Position numbers and translations under genes: made by a program | Part shown: positions 1 to 7,600 of the stretch, piece after piece | Position numbering within the stretch: position 1 is the stretch's first letter | How the letters are laid out: every line of letters begins with the position of its first letter | Assembly (NCBI RefSeq): GCF_042767895.1 | Contig: NC_091576.1 | Location: 8,401,917 to 8,411,916 of the forward strand | Length of the DNA: 10,000 nt | Reading direction: 5' to 3' | From: Penaeus vannamei | Taxonomy: Eukaryota; Arthropoda; Malacostraca; Decapoda; Penaeidae | Notes under the pieces: model-generated | What the model saw: only the letters and a program-made list of their open reading frames with translations | What the model was told of the DNA's origin: nothing | Databases searched by the model: none

Positions 1-1608
1 ATAAATGATATCAATAATATTGTTTTGAATACCAACGATGTAACCATCATAAAGGGATATACACATGATATTGAGTATGCTATTTCTCTGATTACAAAAG
101 TGGACCAAAAAATCAGTGGCAAGATAGCTTTTGAAAAAGAGCTGCATGATGCTGCTACTGAATTGATATTGCTGCACGAGTTATTACACTATGTGCAGCT
201 TACCTTTCTTTCTCTGAAGGAAATGACAAACATGACAAAAATCAGTAGTGCTCACTTTGATGTAGAGAGTTTTCTGAAAGTAATGGCTGCAATAAGTAGT
301 AATAGTTCTTTCCGACCAGACTTGAGGGAAATTAGCACTTATTACGAGGAGCTTCATGAGATGGTACAAAACAATGAAAAAATTGAGAATTTTGAATCAC
401 TTCTGAACTCTACCATCCAAGCTAGAAACTCACTGAAGAGCCAAAGGACACAGCTTGAAGTCTCTCGCGAAAGAATGTTGGTTTTGCGCAGAGTGACTAT
501 GATTCGTGAAAAGACTAATGTCATCACTAAGGATTTAGAAGACACCATTGAAAATCTGGTACCTTCACAGCTGGTTGGAGAGACGAACCAGGAAATAAGC
601 ATACTAACTAATGAGCTCAGACGACTTACTTTGAATATAGATTCAGTCAGAGAAAGGGAAATATCTCAAATTAAAGAGATGTTTTCGAAAGTACAAGTTA
701 TACTGGAAAAACTTGAATCCCATGAAGGAGTCGCAAATTTAGTGGACTTATTGAGTGCTGTAAAAATTACAAGAAATATTGCTACTGAACGTGTTAATGA
801 ACAAGAAGACAATGTGGACAAACATATTGAAACATACTCCATTATTATTGAGCTCCTTGAGGATATTAAGAATGAAGTTACCGACATTATATCTCTCATA
901 GAAGACACTACCTCTAATAGCAATGAAGATGAAACCATATTCTCCATAATCAATACTATAGAAGAATTGACCAATTCCTATTTCTTGAAAGAAACTATTG
1001 AAAGCCTCGAAGATGGTATGCAAATCCTCAGAACAGTCAAGGGCTCAGCCTCACCAGGGAAAGTGATACCTGGTATATTCCAGTTACAGGTTGCTACTAA
1101 GGATGCCATATCCGAAATAAACGAGAGAAAAGTGACCCTTGAATCCATTCGACAGGCACGCATAGAAATTGATGTTTTAGCTAAAGCAGAAAGCATTCTT
1201 TCTAGTATCGAGAGTGAGATGTCACTTGCCATGGAGTATTTTACTGATATTGATGGTCTTAATGAATTGTCAACACAGCATGTCATTGAAATGCTATCCC
1301 GTCTGATGTCTAGGATGCTAAATAGTGAAATTACTTGGGTTATAACTGATCAGCTTGAATTTGTATTACATGACTTCTACTCTATATATGATGAAAATGA
1401 AGTTAACTTTGAAGATATGTCCAATGCCTTAGACCTAGTTGTACGTGTCAGATCATCAATAACCACAGTCCTTGAAGAAAATAAACGCCTATCAAAAGAT
1501 CAAGTGATTGTCAGCAAACTAAACAGAGCCACAGCAGTTCTCACCGAGATAAAGGCAGTCCTGACAACCTTTGTCGCCGGTATTGGAACAGTAAACAGTG
1601 AAATCAAT
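1..1608 (+). repeat. Leading repeat units (half unit plus units 1-4)
   Basis: This stretch holds the end of a unit cut by the window edge (ending near AATELILLHELL) and four full units starting near 256, 586, 934 and 1267. Unit 3 carries a turn reading VIPGIF at about 1063-1080, which resembles the Pro-Gly turn of units 9 and 17. By that mark unit 3 sits six units before unit 9, not eight, so this part does not continue the eight-unit block pattern seen downstream. It contains the only Trp codon before 4318 (at 1336) and no Cys. Confidence 0.6.
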
Positions 1609-4600
1609 CATGAGGAAGTGGACGAACTGTTAAGAGTTCTCAGTATGGACACAGAAATTTCACATGAATACATTTTGATTTTAGAGGTGATGTTGTCATC
1701 ATTACGAAATATAACCATTATTTCCGGGGAAGGAATGCATGGTCTTGAGAGAGCAATAGCCAGTACAGAACAGATGCATGATAGAGCTACAAGAGAACAG
1801 GCATATGTCCGTAGAAATGTTGACCGATCCATGAAAAGGACAACCTTTGCTGCAGGAACGGTACTTCTAGAAAGGATTATTGCCTCTGTAACTGTTTCAA
1901 ATGAAAATATAGATCCTACTCTAGAAGAAAGTGAAAATAGTGATATCACTGAGCTCATTAACTTCGTAAGTAGCTTATCTGTGGAGTCTCTTGGTAAGGA
2001 GCAGGTGGGAATTCTAGAAAGGAAAGTTGAAAAGTTGGAATCCATCATAGAAATGACAGTTGCTGGAATAAGTGGCTTGAGAAGATTGAAAGCTTTAGCT
2101 TCAGCTAAAGTTGAGGAAGTCAGAGGAAGCAGCAATGTTTTCACAGTGATTATTGAAAGAACAGACATGTTAGGAACACTGGAAAAAACAGAGATGCTTG
2201 TCATGAAGATTAAAGAAGCTCTCGTAAATGTGTCCTTTGATATACATGGAATAAACCCTACAAACAACATAATGTCTGAACTCACTACTCTTCTTACAAT
2301 GGACATTGTCAGCTTCACAGAACAGACTATTTTGAGAATAGAGGAAATCTTAACTAATATTCAGATAATCGGAGCTCCCTTTGTCGGAAATTCTAGCACA
2401 GCTCAAGCAACCATTACTGCCATTACTACTCTAACTAATAAAATCGAAAGACGAAGACCACAACTCGAGCTCGAATTAGAGAAGCAAATACAATCAGAAA
2501 TATTAATGGAAGCTAAAGTTAAACTTACAACTCTGCAGAACCTCATACAAAATGCTGTAGAACCAGGGGAGGAAGCACAAGAAACTGAAGGAAATCTCAT
2601 AATTAGAAATTTCCAGCAGAAACTGATAACTTTTGAAACAAACATTTATAGCATCACCAGAGAGTCTCTTTCATTCCTCAGTGAAAATATTAAACTTTTA
2701 CAAGTGATTATTTTAAAGACTGGAAGTGTCAAGGGTGGTGTAAGTCTTAGCAAAACAATTGCATCCCTTTTGACTGAAATCTCTGTTGAGATTGAGGTCT
2801 TACAGGATGAAGCAACAAAGGAAAAGCATTTAAAAAGGATTGAGAATGCAGAAAGAATTGTGACAGATGCTTCCTTATTCTTTGAAGACCTAGTGGCCTC
2901 CATTGGACAACCAGCCATGAATGCAGAACCTATCCAGATTATGGAAATCGATAAAGCACTTTATTTACTCACACAGATTAAAAGTGGATCTTCCTCTGCT
3001 GTTGACATTCAGAAACTAAAGGGACTTTTAGAGAACCTCGAGAGAAAGCGAGAAACAATTGGAATGCCTGGAATGTTCATCCAGAATCTTGAAGAAGTTA
3101 CAGCCATCAGTAAGCGATTACAGAGCTCTTTAATGGCACAAGTGATGGAGGGGATGTTTGATGCAGAGTATTTCGGACAGGTCTATCAGCAAAAGCGCAT
3201 CCAATTACATGTAACAGAGGCAATCAGGTTGCTCCAACAACTGAAGTCAAAGGATAAAGGGCAATATGACTTTGATCATCCTGTATTTGACCAACTATTT
3301 GAAATCTTTGGAATCATAGAATCAGGATCATCAGACAACCTCCTACAGGTGATTGAGGATTCCATCATGGTTCTTGGGGAATTGAGCAGTAACATGATTA
3401 ACAATACACGGATACAAAGACTTACTTCCGTGATGCAGATAGCTAAATCTGCCAAGTTGGCACTATCTATCAATATTGCAAGATCATACAACATTAAGTC
3501 AAGTGAGAAGGAAGTAAATGTTTTAGCCAAAATAATCTCTTCCCTTTTGGAACTGATAGATATTCTTAGCTACATTGAAAGAACTTCTAATCCAACAGAA
3601 TCTCCTTTGAATCTTCCTGTACTTGTAGAAATGACTGAGATATTACAAAATACTGATGTTCCCACATTAGAGGAGGTCGTTCTGTATGATGAATATGTAG
3701 ATTTGCTTACTAATTTCAAGGAAAACTATAAAGGTGCTCAAATTGAAGGGATGGAAGCTATTCTCTTTTTGGTGAAAGAGCAACAGTCTCGTCTTTCCAT
3801 AATGCTCAAAGAAGTTCAGCTACGACAAAGAAAAGAGAAACAAGTTGTGTACACAAGTGCCGCTCACAGTGTTACTGTTAGGGCTTACCAGTCTCTTATC
3901 GAGTTAAGGAAGCCTGCATTGGGAGCTGTTGTCGAAGTGGATGAGGTAACTCGTTTCAGTTTGTTGCTGAACACAATTGACATGAATCTTATTACAGCAA
4001 TAGACATTTCTAAACTAAGGTCTGGCTTGCAGAAAGTATTGGAGGCTGTCACTTCTAAAGTTGAAAGGATTGCTTACTTACCCAAGCTCAATAAACAGCT
4101 TGCACTTCTTAGCTATAAGGCATCTTCGAATATGGAATTTGAGAAACAAATGGAAAGAACAAAACTGATAGTAGCGTCCTTTGCTTCAGCAAGAGCAGCG
4201 ATTGTTTCTACAGCTTCAGCTTTGTCCCAAATCCAAAAGACTTCAGTTGATGCTTCTTTAGAATCTAATGGGGTGATAACAGAACTGTATGAATACCTCA
4301 CGTCACTGGTAAGTGACTGGCCACTCATTCCAGAAGATTTTGGTGATGTTTTGCAGTCATATGATCTGTCAAATATTTCGGTGTCCCATGAATCTGGAAT
4401 CACTTACTTGCAAGAGACAATAGATATTTTGGAACGGTATAAAGCTGTTGATAACCAGATGCAGGAAAGTATGTCAGCCATGGAATCAATCATACCAATC
4501 AAGGAAATACACATATCATTATCACAGTTGACAAACATCATTGAAGACTATTTGTTTGGTAGCACTCTTGATGGTAGTAATGTTACTGATGAAGCTATAG

Positions 4601-7600
4601 ACTCTGAGAGCATAAGCAATATATTGACTATAGATCCCATTGAAACTATACATATTATCATGGATATGACAGAAGAGTGGTCGGTAAGAAATATGCATTT
4701 CCAAAGCCTGGACTCTCAAAGATTTGTCATGCTTGTCACTGAGTTTATAAAGACTGATCCTACAATCACTTTGAATAAAATACAAAGAAATTTCTTGATC
4801 AAATCTCTAAACATCCTAGTTTCGGTCTCAGAAAAGCTAAGTACATCAATTCAGACTATGGAATCATCTCTAGGTATAAAGAACACATTTGCTATCTTGG
4901 AGGATACCAACTATCTCCTCACTTCAAACTTGGACACTATTCGCCAAATTGCAGAGAAAGGAAAAGGCATAGCAGAGACAAAAGCTGCTCTTGATGGTTT
5001 GTATAGTACTCTAACTGCTTTTGATGTATATTCAGTCGATTTCCGTGTGCTTGCTACCCTCAGAGAGTATTCGTTTAAACTTAGTGCTTCTATTTCCACC
5101 AGTCAGTCGTCAGACATGGACATAGATACCATGCAATTTTCTTCACTTATAGAGACCACCATACAACAAATTCAAATCGTGCTTATGTCCCAGTCATCCC
5201 TTACTATTGAAAGTCAATTCATTGATGATAACCTATTATCACTGCAGTTTGAGGAGGTTAAACGATTTTCCACACAATTTTACATTCTGGGTAAGTGCAA
5301 TTCCCTACTGAATAAGGCTCAGAGTGCAGTTACATCTCTAACTGCTATTGTGTCTGCATCCGATGGAAGTGACGAGGATGGCGGACACCAAGGGCAAACA
5401 GAGGAGTCCAGAGTGTCTAGATTCAGTCTTCTGTTACAAGTCGTTCTTGCAAATATTGACAATATTAAGTATGATTTGTTGACCTCATTGGCTTCTTCAG
5501 TAAGCAGTATCAATTTGATTATGGACAAAACAGGAACTTCTATCAGCCTTACAATACTTGAAAACCTAAATGCCCTCATCAGCCAAACTCAAACTAAACT
5601 AAATTTCAAAATGGAAACTATGTCTTCACTTGCCCAGACGAGTGAAGCTGCAATGATATTCCAGGAAGCCTCTGTACTTGTGAGTGACTTTAAATCTTTT
5701 GTCCAGGATTGGGCAATAACCATGGGCAGTGGAGTGCATGGAAGTAAAATGAACGAAACTGAAGCAGAAACCTTTAATGTCATTACTGAAATGCTCATTA
5801 GTTTTAGCCTCAAGCCATCATCTGTAAACAAAAGTACTATCTATGCCTTTAAGAAATACATTCAAGACCTTGAAACATTCAGTGTATCTGAAGGTATCTC
5901 AGTTCCTGGTTTCCATATCTGGCAACTTTTCCTTGTCAATTCCGAAATTAGTCTGAAGAATTTGTTTGAGGCCAATGCACGAGAAGCTATCACTGATTCC
6001 TTGAGTATTGAAAACCACTATACATATACAAGTGCCCAAGTTGTTGTCGAGAACTTCACACAATTTATAACTGGACTCAGTCAGTCTCACGACAGCAGTG
6101 CAGAACTGAATTCAAGCCTTTCTAGAAGGCTAGAGAAGATCATACTAGATTCCATTGGTATTTTTAAAGAGTGGTCATTTGGTAAGATTGAACAATACCA
6201 GATCACAAAATGCCATGAGCTTTTGGCAGAACTGAAGGAGGCCAGCACTCTTTTTGAGTCAAACGTAATGCCAGAACTAGAGGAGTTAAGGATTACTTTA
6301 ATGGCTGCAAGAGACACCATCACGGCAGCATCCCAGAGAATCACAAGCGAAAGGCTTGAAATTCAACAATTTGCTGAAATCAAAATACGTCATCAGTACT
6401 TTTCGCAGCTACAAACTTTGTTAAGTTGTGTTCCTCAAGTGAATGGTCCAGCAGGAAATGTCAGCAAGGGGAAAGAAGTTCATGATTTGTATCTAATTCT
6501 CGAACATAGCTTTAAAAACCCTCTTGATTTAAATTTAGAAACAGTCGAGAGAGAGGTTTCTTCTCTGCTGCCAGTGATTCAGCACTCATGCATTAGCGAT
6601 GTACCCTATTATGTAGAACTGTTCTGGGTTCTACATGATTTAGTTGCGAACCTCGAGTCTCGCATGAGAGAAAGCATTTGGTGGAGTGTAGTGAGGATTG
6701 CTTCACACATGTCAAAGAGCATTCCTTATGACACCAATATGAATACAGACACCATTACACTCGTAAGTGACATGACTGACATAAACATGCATGTAACCAA
6801 AGTAACAGATAATTTGTACACAGTTTCTAGACATGACGTCATGGAGCTTTCAAGAATGACTACTCTTCTCAGACGGATATTGCTAGTACACGGTGGTAAT
6901 ATTGTAGATCTAATTGCTGTCAGGAATGGACTTGCTTATATGAGCACCACCTCCCAGAGATATGCTCAGATTTCCCAGATGTATGCCGTTCAAAGAAGAA
7001 CATTGAGAATCTTAACCGATGACAAGAACAATCTTGAAAGTATTATGCTTTCCCTGGCTAAGGTGGCACAGGGTATCGGCAAAATAACAGAAATACACTA
7101 TGATACAGTCGATGCAGTTGCTGATGCCTACCAGTTTCTTGTCAACATCACTTCTCATGTCGAGTTGCTGCCAATCAATCTCGGCGAACTTCTCTCCAGT
7201 TTCAACTTTGATGATATCGAGGTAAATGCAGGTACCGGAATTCGGTATCTCAGGGAAGTTTTCCAGTTGATGGAAGAGCTAATGGAAATGAAGGAAACTG
7301 CTGCAACATCTCTCAGTTATTATGGAGATATTGATGTGATGCTGAAAACAAAGGAGATGGTTAGCAATGTGCATAAGGTACTCAATGCACATATTGGACT
7401 TTTTTACACTACCGATACTCAGTTGGAGGAGAGTACACCCAAATTTCCAATAGACAGTGTTGTGTTGTCTACAGCTGTACCTAACACAGAAAGCGCTGAT
7501 GAACATGATTGTGACTCATGTGAAGACATGGATGTGTCTGACATTATTAGCGGCATCAGAAGTATCACAGATAAGTTATTCAGCAACGTTTCTGCACTGG

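Larger units (their letters stand above)
4273..7107 (+). repeat. Eight-unit block, copy 2 (units 13-20)
   Basis: Eight units, 945 codons. Residues from P at 4330 align without gaps over 35 positions with those from P at 7171 in block 3, with 12 identities including Gly at 4342/7183, Gly-Ile and Tyr-Leu. The HIW/HMW pair at 5914 and 8827 in units 17 and 25 is a second clear match. Compared with block 1 it gains Trp (for example 4318, 4678, 5710, 5920, 6172, 6625, 6679) and the first Cys codons (5296, 6211, 6427, 6589). Unit lengths are irregular here: unit 15 is long because of an acidic insert and unit 19 is short. Confidence 0.65.

Noticed and set aside
25..27. TTG as the start codon of the giant frame
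   Set aside because: The frame is already open from base 1, there is no start context, and the codon lies inside a repeat unit, so the gene begins upstream.
1608..2318. Reverse-strand open frame of 236 codons
   Set aside because: It lies entirely opposite the repeat-bearing coding frame, has no recognisable product, and is what a long Leu/Ser/Glu-rich sense frame tends to produce on the other strand. The other reverse-strand frames are shorter and are rejected for the same reason.
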